NCBI GenBank assembly: GCA_934463345.1
Contig: CAKSJL010000009.1
Location: forward strand, 1-40,352
Origin: an uncultured Oscillospiraceae bacterium
GTDB lineage: Bacteria; Bacillota; Clostridia; Oscillospirales; Ruminococcaceae
Length of the DNA stretch: 40,352 nt
Direction: 5' to 3'
Shown: positions 25,436 to 33,258 of the stretch, one piece after another
How the letters are laid out: the number at the start of each line of letters is the position of its first letter
Numbering within the stretch: the first letter of the stretch is position 1
Made by a program: the position numbers and the translations under genes
Notes under the pieces: model-generated
Seen by the model: the letters and a program-made list of their open reading frames with translations, nothing else
What the model was told of the DNA's origin: nothing
The model's database searches: none

Positions 25436-26011
25436 ATGGAAAAAACAAAAACAAGAGCGTCATCAAGAACGCTGAACATGGTGCTTTGCGCAATGTTTGC
25501 CGCATTGATAACTGTAGGTGCATTCATTAAAATACCAATACCATATGTTCCGGTTACATTGCAGCTTTTCTTTACAACCCTTGCAGGACTTCTTCTCGGT
25601 CCTAAGTGGGGCGCTGCAAGCTCACTGCTTTATATGATAACCGGACTTGTCGGTATTCCTATTTTCACAGGCGGTGGCGGAATCGGATATATTTTCAAGC
25701 CAAGCTTCGGATACATAATAGGATTTGTTTTCGGCTCATTCCTGACAGGATTTATTTCGTCAAGAGGTGAAAAACAGACATATCTCAGAAATCTTATCGC
25801 AGCACTTTCGGGAGTTCTTGTTGTTTATGCATTCGGTGTAATTTATTATTACATGATAAGCAATTTTTATCTTAATACCGGAGCAACAGTAAAGACAGTA
25901 TTTTTATACTGCTTCCTGCTTCTGATACCTGGCGATATTGCATTCAGTTTTCTGGCAGCATTTCTGTCACAAAGACTTTCACCGGTAATGAAAAAACTCT
26001 TGAACCGTTAA
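25436..26011 (+). CDS. bioY: BioY biotin transporter (ECF S component)
   Basis: Membrane substrate-binding component for biotin uptake, normally working with a shared ECF energy module (EcfA1A2T) encoded elsewhere. 191 residues from ATG 25436; GGAGG at 25425-25429 fixes this start over ATG 25424. Six membrane segments and the BioY signatures IPIPYVPVTLQLFFTTLAGLL (split over residues about 30-52), GPKWGAASSLLYM and GGGGIGYIFKPSFGYIIGF are clear. Probably regulated by the BirA site in its promoter, implying biotin auxotrophy or salvage. No biotin synthesis gene is in the window. Confidence 0.96.
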   Translation: MEKTKTRASSRTLNMVLCAMFAALITVGAFIKIPIPYVPVTLQLFFTTLAGLLLGPKWGAASSLLYMITGLVGIPIFTGGGGIGYIFKPSFGYIIGFVFGSFLTGFISSRGEKQTYLRNLIAALSGVLVVYAFGVIYYYMISNFYLNTGATVKTVFLYCFLLLIPGDIAFSFLAAFLSQRLSPVMKKLLNR

Positions 26012-26015
26012 AGAA

Positions 26016-26051
26016 AAACCGTTCTCAGGGACATTTCTCTGAGAACGGTTT
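26016..26051. terminator. Bidirectional terminator between bioY and sigG
   Basis: 13-bp stem (arms 26016-26028 and 26039-26051, AAACCGTTCTCAG and its inverse). The minus-strand side has TTTTTCTTT; the plus side has TTTATT. Confidence 0.75.
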
Positions 26052-26081
26052 ATTCAAAATTTGTGTTAATATGGTACAAGC

Positions 26082-26855
26082 TCACATCTGTCCCTTGACT
26101 TTGGCAAGCGCTCCTTTTTCAAGCCTTGAAACCTGAGCCTGAGAAATGCCTATTTCCTCTGCGACTTCCACCTGCGTTCTGCCCTGGAAAAAGCGAAGGT
26201 ACAGGATATTCTTCTCTCTTGGCTGAAGAGCTTTTATTGCGTCACGCAGCGACAGCTCATCAAACCAGCTTTCAACATCATTTTTATCGCTTATCTGATC
26301 AAGCACATAAAGCGTATCGCCGGAATCCGAATAAACCGGCTCATAAAGCGATATTGGCTCACTGACGCTTTCAAGCGCCATTACGACATCGCATTTTTCA
26401 GCACCAACTTCTTTTGCAACTTCTTCTATCGTAGGTTCCTTCTGATTCTGTGCTATAAGCCTTTCCTTTGCCTGCATCGCCTTATACGCAAGATCCCGCA
26501 TTGAACGGCTAACCTTGATATGGCTGAAATCCCGCAGAAACCTCCTCAGCTCCCCTGCAATCATCGGAACGCAGTAGGTTGAAAAGCGAACTTCCTTTGA
26601 AAGGTCAAAATTGTTGATAGCCTTTATGAGTCCGACAACTCCTATCTGAAAAAGATCATCAACGTCCTCTCCCCTGTTGGTGAATCGCTGAATAACGCTT
26701 AACACAAGGCGCAGATTCCCGTTAACAAGCTTGTCCTTTGCTTCCTTGCTTCCGGTTTCCTGAATTTCCTTCAGAAGTGCAATTTTTTCACTTTCCTTTA
26801 AGACTGTCAGCTTGGATGTATTAATTCCTGATATAACCACTTTGTTATAGGCCAT
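26082..26855 (-). CDS. sigG: Forespore sigma factor G
   Basis: Late forespore RNA polymerase sigma factor, 257 residues from ATG 26855 (MAYNKVVISGINTSKL), where TGAGGTG lies upstream; the upstream in-frame extension reads through repeat DNA. The N-terminus matches SigG (Bacillus MSRNKVEICGVDTSKL), region 2 has LVNGNLRLVLSVIQRF and DDLFQIGVVGLIKAI, region 3 SRSMRDLAYKA, region 4 FFQGRTQVEVAEEIGISQAQVSRLEKGA. Lies downstream of sigE as in Bacillus, separated here by 461 bp that contain repeats. Expected to be switched on by SigF and itself in the forespore. Confidence 0.95.
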   Translation of the reverse strand: MAYNKVVISGINTSKLTVLKESEKIALLKEIQETGSKEAKDKLVNGNLRLVLSVIQRFTNRGEDVDDLFQIGVVGLIKAINNFDLSKEVRFSTYCVPMIAGELRRFLRDFSHIKVSRSMRDLAYKAMQAKERLIAQNQKEPTIEEVAKEVGAEKCDVVMALESVSEPISLYEPVYSDSGDTLYVLDQISDKNDVESWFDELSLRDAIKALQPREKNILYLRFFQGRTQVEVAEEIGISQAQVSRLEKGALAKVKGQM

Positions 26856-26892
26856 AGTCAACACCTCACAATAAGAGCCTGATAAACAGACC

Positions 26893-26967
26893 TCAGAACC
26901 CGTCGCATTTATTTGTGGATGGGTCTTAAAGCAACACCGCACAATCTTTGTGCGGTATTTTCATTAA
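26893..26967. repeat. Family-1 remnant and family-2 mini-element upstream of sigG
   Basis: TCAGAACCCGTC...GATGGGTCT (26893-26926) resembles the ends of family 1 with almost no interior. Next to it TTAAAGCAACACCGCACAAT...TTAA (26926-26967) is a 42-bp family-2 element. They lie in the sigG leader or promoter region. Confidence 0.5.
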
Positions 26968-27078
26968 TTTTCTCATTGTAATTATTGACATTGTGCTGCC
27001 TTTTCATGCATTGAAAACTAATTTATTTTTCAGGATAATGAAAATTTATAAAGAGTGTCTAACGATTGTTAAAGTAAA

Positions 27079-27267
27079 ATTATGTCCGCCGAACGGCGAA
27101 ATAAAAGTTTCGCCAGCCTTTTCAAAGGCTGTAGGTTTCCAAAGAGCAAAGCCCTTGGTCATCCTTCACAGAGGACGAAATCCCCAGCCTTAGAAGCGCT
27201 CCGCAAAGGGTGAATTGAAAATCTTTGATTTTCAAGAGGGGACGCCCTGCAAGAGAGAGCGTCCCCT
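27079..27267. repeat. Stacked-hairpin intergenic element between sigE and sigG
   Basis: A series of short inverted repeats: GGCGAAA/TTTCGCC, AGCCTTT/AAAGGCT, CCAA/TTGG, TCCT/AGGA, GAAAATC/GATTTTC and finally AGGGGACGCYCT/AGAGCGTCCCCT (27237-27267). Its last arm shares GGGGAYGCCCTGCAA with the terminator at 8420. No coding frame. The last hairpin may end the sigE transcript although it has no T-run. Confidence 0.45.
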
Positions 27268-27316
27268 AAATGATTTTAAAATTAACCTTATCAATATATT
27301 TCCACCGGCACTATAT

Positions 27317-28030
27317 CTACATTTTCTCCATTTCCGTTTTAAGTCGCTTTATAATTTTCTTCTCAAGCCTTGATATATAGGACTGTGAAATCCCTATCAG
27401 CTCGGCTACTTCCTTTTGTGTCTTTTCCTTTCCGTCAAGAAGCCCGAATCTCATCTGCATGATCTGTTTTTCTCTTCCGCCAAGCGATTCAACCGCTTCT
27501 CTCAGCATGTCCTTTTCCGCCTCGCTCTCTATTCCACGATTTACAATATCCTCGTCAGTTCCCAGTATGTCGGAAAGAAGAAGCTCATTTCCGTCCCAGT
27601 CTATATTTAATGGTTCGTCTATTGATATTTCATTTTTACGCTGTGACGATTTCCTTAAAAACATGAGTATCTCATTTTCAATGCACCGTGAAGCATACGT
27701 TGCAAGCTTTATGTTCCTGTCCGGACGGAACGTATTTACAGCCTTTATAAGACCTATCGTACCAATAGATATAAGATCTTCAACCCCCACGCCTGATGAC
27801 TCAAATTTCTTTGCAATATAAACTACAAGCCTGAGATTATGTACAATTAAAGTCTCCTTTGCTCTTCTGCAGTTTTTCTCCAGCTGCCCGAATGCCTTTG
27901 CCTCTTCCTCTTTTGTCAGAGGCGGCGGAAGGGTGTCAGAGCCGTTTATATAAAAAACACTGTCTGAGCTTTTCCTCCTGCTTTCTATCAGTCTGCAAAA
28001 TCTTTGAAATATTTTTATTAACCGATTCAT
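27317..28030 (-). CDS. sigE: Mother-cell sigma factor E (pro-sigma-E)
   Basis: Early mother-cell sigma factor, 237 residues, made as an inactive precursor cut by SpoIIGA. The first roughly 27 residues ([20 protein letters not shown]...) are the amphipathic membrane-targeting pro-sequence; mature-type sequence follows ([19 protein letters not shown]). Regions 2-4 match Sig[71 protein letters not shown]. Preceded by AAAGGAAC. It lies downstream of spoIIGA, as always, but 231 bp away because a repeat element separates them. Confidence 0.96.
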   Translation of the reverse strand: MNRLIKIFQRFCRLIESRRKSSDSVFYINGSDTLPPPLTKEEEAKAFGQLEKNCRRAKETLIVHNLRLVVYIAKKFESSGVGVEDLISIGTIGLIKAVNTFRPDRNIKLATYASRCIENEILMFLRKSSQRKNEISIDEPLNIDWDGNELLLSDILGTDEDIVNRGIESEAEKDMLREAVESLGGREKQIMQMRFGLLDGKEKTQKEVAELIGISQSYISRLEKKIIKRLKTEMEKM

Positions 28031-28077
28031 TTGATAACAGTTCCTTTCTTTCTTTTAGGACAATGCCGCTAAAAATC

Positions 28078-28100
28078 CATGCACATCCTTTTTGTGCATG
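28078..28100 (-). other. Hairpin in the spoIIGA-sigE spacer
   Basis: 8-bp stem CATGCACA/TGTGCATG with a 7-base loop. On the minus strand it is followed by GATTTTTAG, so it could act as an attenuator just before the sigE ribosome site. Confidence 0.4.
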
Positions 28101-28130
28101 AATCTGAATTTTCAGCAATATCATGTAGTG

Positions 28131-28246
28131 TTAGAACCCGTCTTAACAAGATATGTGTACGTCTTTCCAAGCACAATTTTTAACGCAGTTATGGGAAAAA
28201 ATTTGCTGAAAAGACGTGCGCATACGCTTGTAAGGACAGGTTCTTA
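28131..28246. repeat. Family-1 MITE-like element, copy B
   Basis: 116-bp element starting TTAGAACCCGTCTTAACAAG and ending (inverted) TAAGAACCTGTCCTTACAAG. It lies between spoIIGA and sigE. Its interior TTTTTAACGCAGTTATG is the empty version of the site filled by a family-2 element in copy A. Confidence 0.8.
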
Positions 28247-28261
28247 TATATTTGCCGCTAT

Positions 28262-29107
28262 CTATAACAGCAGACTTTTCGGATTGAAAATCGCCGGTGT
28301 ATCCATAACCGGATTTATTCCGATCATGGCTTCAGCGCTTCTAATTTTTCCTGTTTCCTCATCAGTTATAACAACCTCATCCGGAGAAAAAACTGCAATC
28401 ATTCCGCAGTTTCCGATAGTTGAATATGGTATAAAGCGTATCCTGTTTTCCGTGTACAGCAGCTCGGCATTCTCAGGTACAGGATCTGCCGCAAGATTTA
28501 TAAGTAAATCTGTATCCTCACGCCGGCATATTATAACCGGATTGCCGCTGAATATATCAACAAGTGAGTTTCCGGTATCGGCAAGAGCCTTTACAGAAAC
28601 TGTGTTTTTTCCTTTTCTAATAGTTACTATGTACTTTCCTGAGCTGCCGCTGTTTTTATCCATAAGCCGGCGCATAAGCGAAACTGCCAGATATGCCGCT
28701 GCGGTAAAAATCACAAGGCTGAGAAGCGAAAAATCAATGTAAAAGAAAGTATTTCCGAATGTCATAAAACCTGGTCTGAAAACCATATAAAGCAGCAGTA
28801 TAACTCCGCAGAAAATAAAATTCACAAGATAGAAATAAAAAACAAGTTTTAAAAGCTGTCTTTTGTCTCCGATGCCGAATGCCGCAGCCACTATAATAAC
28901 AGCAGCGGCAAGCTTTATTGAAAGAGGTATCAGAAAGTTCATTTTCGGCATAAAGATTGTCAGTGAAAAAAGACTTCCGATAACTGACGCTATAATACAC
29001 CTTGAAAGCCTGATCGGCGTATGTGTAAGTTTGGCAGAAGCCTTCAGAAGAAAGAAGTTCACATAAATATTAAGTATTATAAGAACATCAACATAAATTG
29101 TTTTCAT
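28262..29107 (-). CDS. spoIIGA: SpoIIGA sigma-E-processing aspartic protease
   Basis: Membrane protease in the mother-cell septal membrane that removes the SigE pro-sequence. 281 residues from ATG 29107 (MKTIYVDVLIILN), with AGGGGG upstream; an in-frame extension to 29197 has no ribosome site. Five N-terminal membrane helices (about 4-145) are followed by a cytoplasmic retropepsin-like domain with catalytic Asp177 in ALADTGNSLVD, plus the later IPYSTIGN and MIGINP segments typical of the family. Upstream of sigE, with a repeat element inserted between. Probable Spo0A box near its promoter. Confidence 0.95.
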   Translation of the reverse strand: MKTIYVDVLIILNIYVNFFLLKASAKLTHTPIRLSRCIIASVIGSLFSLTIFMPKMNFLIPLSIKLAAAVIIVAAAFGIGDKRQLLKLVFYFYLVNFIFCGVILLLYMVFRPGFMTFGNTFFYIDFSLLSLVIFTAAAYLAVSLMRRLMDKNSGSSGKYIVTIRKGKNTVSVKALADTGNSLVDIFSGNPVIICRREDTDLLINLAADPVPENAELLYTENRIRFIPYSTIGNCGMIAVFSPDEVVITDEETGKIRSAEAMIGINPVMDTPAIFNPKSLLL

Positions 29108-29128
29108 AATGCCCCCTGTCTGAGTTAT

Positions 29129-29162
29129 ATTATAATACCATTTGTATAAAAATTTTGTCGAT
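29129..29162 (-). promoter_or_regulatory. spoIIGA promoter with possible Spo0A box
   Basis: Minus-strand TATAAT (29129-29134) with a poor -35. ATCGACA (29156-29162) is one base off the Spo0A box TTCGACA and sits at the -35 position, as in Spo0A-dependent spoIIG promoters. Between 29163 and 29257 nothing else is seen. Confidence 0.45.
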
Positions 29163-29257
29163 AGGAGCGCAGATATATTTTTTGTATGTCTGTACAAAAT
29201 CCCTCCTGACTGTCATTTTTCCTTTTGCTACAGCATAACTATTGTCATGAAATAATA

Positions 29258-29411
29258 AAAACCTATCTTCACAAGCGTATGCGCACGTCTTTCCAGCAAA
29301 TTTTTTCGCATAACTGCATTAAAAATGCCCGCCATACACAAGTATGCCTGCGCATTTTTTGCCTTTTGTGCTTGGAAATCTGCACACATATCTTGTGAAG
29401 ACGGGTTCTAA
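29258..29411. repeat. Family-1 MITE-like element, copy C
   Basis: About 154 bp in the opposite orientation to copies A and B; its inverse matches copy A without the family-2 insert. It lies between the divergent spoIIGA and spoIVFB-like operons, immediately before the latter's start region. Confidence 0.8.
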
Positions 29412-29471
29412 AAAGCATGTCCGTACAGATTTTCTCTATACGAACATGCAGTGGATAAGGAGAATAATAAA

Positions 29472-29786
29472 ATGGAAGAAATCATGTCATCAAATACTGA
29501 AGAAAAACAGGATGAGCAATGTACTGATAATTCACCAGTTGATCTGATTGAAATGGTGAGAGCAAAACACGAGGACAGCAGGGTAAAAACAGAAAATATA
29601 AGCGATGTACTGGTAATGCAGATAATATTGTGTGTTCTGCTCCTGATAATTATAACCATTTCAAACATACTTTTTCCGGAGTTTACTGATGACTTTGCTG
29701 CACGTTTCCGCAGGATGACTTCGGGAGATACGGAAGAATTCTTCAAAGACGCTGTAAGCAAGGTCATAAATATAATAAATGGTTAA
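29472..29786 (+). CDS. Short bitopic membrane protein, possible SpoIVFA-like partner
   Basis: 104 residues from ATG 29472, with AAGGAG 9 bp upstream. An acidic cytoplasmic N-terminus (1-46), one membrane helix (47-68, LVMQIILCVLLLIIITISNILF) and a short outer tail with an FxxxFxxxV-type amphipathic stretch. No LytM/M23 domain. It overlaps the M50 protease gene by 8 bp. In Bacillus the gene before spoIVFB encodes SpoIVFA, a bitopic inhibitor/anchor with a LytM domain; position and topology agree, but sequence homology is not evident. Confidence 0.65.
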   Translation: MEEIMSSNTEEKQDEQCTDNSPVDLIEMVRAKHEDSRVKTENISDVLVMQIILCVLLLIIITISNILFPEFTDDFAARFRRMTSGDTEEFFKDAVSKVINIING

Positions 29787-30357
29787 GCTGCGGATTCATG
29801 GTTTCAGCTTGGTAGTTACATTCGGATTTTTATTTATAGTATGCCTTCTTTCAGTGACAGACTCCTCAGCTGTAGGCTTTACTGCTGCGGCTGCCTGCAT
29901 TATTCATGAGCTTGGACACTGCTTCTGTGCCGTCATAAGCAATATAAGGATAAAAGGAATTGTTTTCTGGGCAGGAGGAATAAAAATGCAGGCGGAAAGC
30001 CGTCTTGTGTCATTCAGATCCGAGCTTGCCGTATTGCTTTCCGGCCCGATTTTCAACATTCTGTTTTCAGCAATATTTTACTTTGCAGGTCTGAAAGAAG
30101 CTTCTGCTGTAAACCTTATACTTGCACTTTTCAATCTTCTGCCGTATTCCTCGCTTGACGGCGGCTGTATAATAGCTGTACTTCTTTCAGGACACGATAT
30201 TTCAGCCACATTACAAAAGTGGATATCAACTTTCTTTGGAATTGCGGTACTTGCAATTATGGCGGCTACAGGCAGCATAAACCCAAGTGCTGCTGCAACC
30301 ATAATACTGCTTACAGCAGACGAGTTTACCGGAAAAAGTGAAGCCTTTCATATTTAA
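29779..30357 (+). CDS. SpoIVFB-like site-2 protease (M50)
   Basis: Intramembrane metalloprotease, 192 residues, almost entirely hydrophobic with about six membrane helices. The zinc site is H43-E44-L45-G46-H47 and the third ligand is Asp127 in FNLLPYSSLDGG. It has the compact SpoIVFB-like layout without PDZ or CBS domains. In sporulation SpoIVFB activates pro-sigma-K; the sporulation neighbourhood supports this role, but M50 proteases of similar size also act elsewhere. Translationally coupled to the bitopic protein upstream. The TAA stop is part of the TTAA that bounds a family-2 repeat. Confidence 0.85.
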   Translation: MVKLRIHGFSLVVTFGFLFIVCLLSVTDSSAVGFTAAAACIIHELGHCFCAVISNIRIKGIVFWAGGIKMQAESRLVSFRSELAVLLSGPIFNILFSAIFYFAGLKEASAVNLILALFNLLPYSSLDGGCIIAVLLSGHDISATLQKWISTFFGIAVLAIMAATGSINPSAAATIILLTADEFTGKSEAFHI

Positions 30358-30394
30358 GGCAACACCGCACAATCTTTGTGCAGTATTGCCTTAA
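30354..30394. repeat. Family-2 TTAA-bounded mini-element (41 bp)
   Basis: TTAAGGCAACACCGCACAAT at one end and the inverse (TTAAGGCAATACTGCACAAA) at the other, with almost no interior. It may serve as a hairpin 3' end for the SpoIVFB-like gene. Confidence 0.7.
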
Positions 30395-30425
30395 GCAATA
30401 ACGATACCGCTTTCTTGAACTGTTC

Positions 30426-32018
30426 TCATGCATTTCCATAAATATCCGTAATTCTTTCTGCTATCTCACGAAATACCGGCGCTGCACAGTCATTTCCATA
30501 TCCTCCGTCCTCACATATAACAGTAACTGCATATTTAGGAGATGAAAGCGGAAAAAATCCGGTTATCCAGCCATGGCATTTTTCCTCGCCTGACTCATCA
30601 AAGCAGCCTGTTTGTGCAGTTGAGGTTTTTCCTGCCGCATGAGTGTTTGACGGTCTTGCATTGGAGTTTTCATTTTTGTCAACTGCCGCAATCATAAGAT
30701 CCTGAAGTCTGAATGCAGTCTGACGGTCAAATACCTCAGTGTATTTTACGCTCTCCTCATTAACAATGCTCTCTCCGTCATTGCTTATCCCTTTTACAAG
30801 TCTTGGGACAAACAGTTTTCCCTCATTTGCAATTGCTGCAGTAAATGCGCATACCTGAACCGGCGATGCTGTAAGTTTTCCCTGTCCGAACGACATATTA
30901 GCCTTTTCAGCCGGAAGCTCCAGATCCTCCTCGGTTTGGAGCGTTCCGCCGGAAGCTGTTATTCCTGTGGCAAGGCATATACTTCTTCCGAATCCCATCC
31001 TCCGGGCAGTTTCAAGCATAATTGTGTTGTCAATATGCTGTGAAAGCGCCACAAAATACGGATTACAGGACTCGGCAATTGCTCCGGTCATATCAAGAAC
31101 CCCATGACCACTGAGATCATGACAGTTAAACGGCTGTCCGCCAACCTCTGCTGTACCTGTGCAGCAGTAGGAAAAACTTTCATCAAGTCCCTGTTCAAAC
31201 GCCGAAAGCGATGTAACAAGTTTAAAAATTGAACCCACACTGTATGCATAAAGACAGCGGTTTATAAGCGGTGAATTCTCATTGTTTACTGCATCTGAAA
31301 GCCTTGAAATACTGTACGACGGAAAACTTGCCATTCCCAGTATATCTCCTGTTCTGACATCCATAACGACAACTGCGCCTTTTTTGATTTTTTTTCCGGC
31401 AAGCTCGCATATTGCCTGTACATATTTGTCAAGCGTCAGCACAACCCCCGGCTTCATTTCTTCACAGCGGTTCACTTCCTTTTCCAGCCCCTCCATTACG
31501 CCACCTCTGCCGTCAACGTTATAGGTAACTGAATTTTCAGCAGAATTACCTCTCAGGAATTCATCATAGGCAATCTCTATTCCGGAAACGCCTCCGCTTT
31601 CGTCCGTATAGCCTATAACATGCTGTGCAAGCTGATTTTCACGATTTCTGACGGGAACTTCAAAAACAGTTATATCATTACATTTAAAATCAGCTTTCTT
31701 AACTTCGCATACAAAAGGTTTTCCGTATATCAGTGCCGAGTGATAGCTTTCAAGATCGCATACATAAGGAAGTATTTCCTCAGCAGCCTCAGCCGTCGGA
31801 TTTACAGCTGCGTAAAATGCAGTCGTATCATTTACAAGTTTATTGTAATTTCTGTCATATATATTAGCACATGTATGCCCGACCTTTAATGTATATTTTC
31901 CCTGACTTACCGCAGCAAGATGATAGTCAGGATTTCTTACAATCGCATATATTCTCATGTAAAGCAGCGAAAAGGCAAAAAGAAAAACGCACCCCAGCGC
32001 CGTAATACGTCTGTACAT
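30426..32018 (-). CDS. Class B penicillin-binding protein (transpeptidase)
   Basis: Peptidoglycan D,D-transpeptidase, 530 residues from ATG 32018, where GGAGGTG lies 6 bp upstream. Membrane anchor about 4-24; dimerisation domain; transpeptidase domain with catalytic Ser263-x-x-Lys266 in GSIFKL, SCN at 317-319 and KTS in AAGKTSTAQTG (the usual KTG is KTS here). Motifs such as VVVMDVRTGDILGMAS and NMSFGQGKLTASPVQ match the FtsI/SpoVD/PbpA family. No PASTA domains. Last gene of a long operon, beside sporulation genes, so a SpoVD-like role is possible. Its ribosome site is buried in a hairpin. Confidence 0.9.
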   Translation of the reverse strand: MYRRITALGCVFLFAFSLLYMRIYAIVRNPDYHLAAVSQGKYTLKVGHTCANIYDRNYNKLVNDTTAFYAAVNPTAEAAEEILPYVCDLESYHSALIYGKPFVCEVKKADFKCNDITVFEVPVRNRENQLAQHVIGYTDESGGVSGIEIAYDEFLRGNSAENSVTYNVDGRGGVMEGLEKEVNRCEEMKPGVVLTLDKYVQAICELAGKKIKKGAVVVMDVRTGDILGMASFPSYSISRLSDAVNNENSPLINRCLYAYSVGSIFKLVTSLSAFEQGLDESFSYCCTGTAEVGGQPFNCHDLSGHGVLDMTGAIAESCNPYFVALSQHIDNTIMLETARRMGFGRSICLATGITASGGTLQTEEDLELPAEKANMSFGQGKLTASPVQVCAFTAAIANEGKLFVPRLVKGISNDGESIVNEESVKYTEVFDRQTAFRLQDLMIAAVDKNENSNARPSNTHAAGKTSTAQTGCFDESGEEKCHGWITGFFPLSSPKYAVTVICEDGGYGNDCAAPVFREIAERITDIYGNA

Positions 32019-32026
32019 AAAAAACA

Positions 32027-32057
32027 CCTCCTGCAAGTATTATTTACATGCAGGAGG
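32027..32057 (-). promoter_or_regulatory. Hairpin burying the pbp ribosome site, terminator-like
   Basis: Perfect 9-bp stem CCTCCTGCA/TGCAGGAGG (arms 32027-32035 and 32049-32057). On the minus strand its 3' arm contains the GGAGG of the pbp gene and is followed by TGTTTTTTATG. It can act as terminator of dtd, attenuator of pbp, or translational switch. It also has a T-run on the plus strand. Confidence 0.65.
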
Positions 32058-32097
32058 CTTTTTTATTCAGAATATTTACAATACCTCATATATTATC

Positions 32098-32538
32098 TCA
32101 TATATTATCAAGTATAACTGTAAAAGGTCCGTCATTTAAAAGCTCGACCTTCATATCTGCTCCGAAAACACCCTTTTCAACGACCGGTATATACTTCTTA
32201 CATTCACTGACAAAGTACTCATAAAGTCTTTCTGCCACTTCCGGCTTTCCTGCCTGAATAAAGTTCGGTCTGTTGCCCTTGCGGCAGTCCGCATAAAGTG
32301 TAAACTGCGAAACGACCAGAAGTGAACCGTCAACATCAGAAAGCGAAAGATTTATTTTATCGTTTTCATCTGAGAAGATCCTCAGATTCACAATCTTTTT
32401 CACCAGTCTGACAGCGTCCTCCTCGGTGTCGCTCTGCCCTACTCCAAGCAGCACAAGAAATCCGTTTCCTATTCTGCCCTTTATTTCACCGTCAACTGTT
32501 ACTGATGCATGAGTAACTCTCTGTACAACCGCTTTCAT
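32098..32538 (-). CDS. dtd: D-aminoacyl-tRNA deacylase
   Basis: Removes D-amino acids and glycine from mischarged tRNAs. 146 residues, the normal length. Family motifs: [17 protein letters not shown] at the start, the [21 protein letters not shown] segment (SQFTLYAD holds the substrate-binding residues) and the C-terminal [10 protein letters not shown] with the conserved Gly-Pro cross-subunit motif partly as DGPFT. Starts 3 bp after the sirtuin gene. Confidence 0.96.
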   Translation of the reverse strand: MKAVVQRVTHASVTVDGEIKGRIGNGFLVLLGVGQSDTEEDAVRLVKKIVNLRIFSDENDKINLSLSDVDGSLLVVSQFTLYADCRKGNRPNFIQAGKPEVAERLYEYFVSECKKYIPVVEKGVFGADMKVELLNDGPFTVILDNI

Positions 32539-32541
32539 AAA

Positions 32542-33258
32542 TCACTTTATCTCCCATAATATTTTTCCTATGCTGTCGTGTATAGCGATATCCGCCGCAG
32601 AATCGACCGGTGTTTCCGTTTTGTTTATCAGCACAAGAATGCAGCTTCTTTTTCTGTATCTTATAAGTCCTGCCGCCGGATAAACATTGAGCGACGTTCC
32701 GCCGATAATCAGCATATCTGCATTTTCTATAGCGCTGACAGCGCCGTTTACTGTTGCGTCATCAAGTCCCTCCTGATAAAGCACGACATCCGGCTTTACA
32801 ATTCCTCCGCAACTGCACCTTGGTATGCCATCTGTATTTCTGATAAACTCATCATCATAAAATTTACGACACTTCATGCAGTAATTTCTCTTGACGCTTC
32901 CATGCAGCTCGTAAACATTTCTGCTGCCTGCCGCCTGATGAAGTCCGTCTATATTCTGAGTTATGACTGCATAAAGTCTCCCCTGAGCCTCAAACTGCGC
33001 AAGCTTTATATGCGCCTTGTTCGGCTTTGCATCATGACACAGCATTTTTTCACGATAAAATTTATAAAACTCCTCAGTATGCGACATAAAAAAGTCATGG
33101 CTTAAAATTGTTTCCGGAGGGTAATCATATTTCTGATTGTAAAGTCCGTCAACGCTTCTGAAATCTGGTATTCCGCTTTCAGTTGACACGCCTGCGCCGC
33201 CGAAAAAAACTATATTGGAACTTTGGTCAAATGCTTCCTGTAATGTCATTTCAATCAT
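32542..33258 (-). CDS. cobB: Sirtuin NAD-dependent protein deacylase
   Basis: 238 residues. NAD-binding GAGVSTESGIPDFRS (21-35), TQNIDGLH (100-107), catalytic His119 in YELHGS, zinc ligands C127, C130, C148 and C150, and GGTSLNVYPA. The zinc pair CSC is closer (CxC) than the common CxxC. No Ala-Tyr-Arg desuccinylase signature was checked with certainty, so acyl preference is left open. Overlaps mpg by 4 bp and is followed 3 bp later by dtd. Confidence 0.94.
   Translation of the reverse strand: MIEMTLQEAFDQSSNIVFFGGAGVSTESGIPDFRSVDGLYNQKYDYPPETILSHDFFMSHTEEFYKFYREKMLCHDAKPNKAHIKLAQFEAQGRLYAVITQNIDGLHQAAGSRNVYELHGSVKRNYCMKCRKFYDDEFIRNTDGIPRCSCGGIVKPDVVLYQEGLDDATVNGAVSAIENADMLIIGGTSLNVYPAAGLIRYRKRSCILVLINKTETPVDSAADIAIHDSIGKILWEIK

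Noticed and set aside
26856..26942. N-terminal extension of SigG
   Set aside because: The extension is encoded by repeat-element DNA, lacks a ribosome site, and the downstream ATG matches the known SigG N-terminus with a good site.
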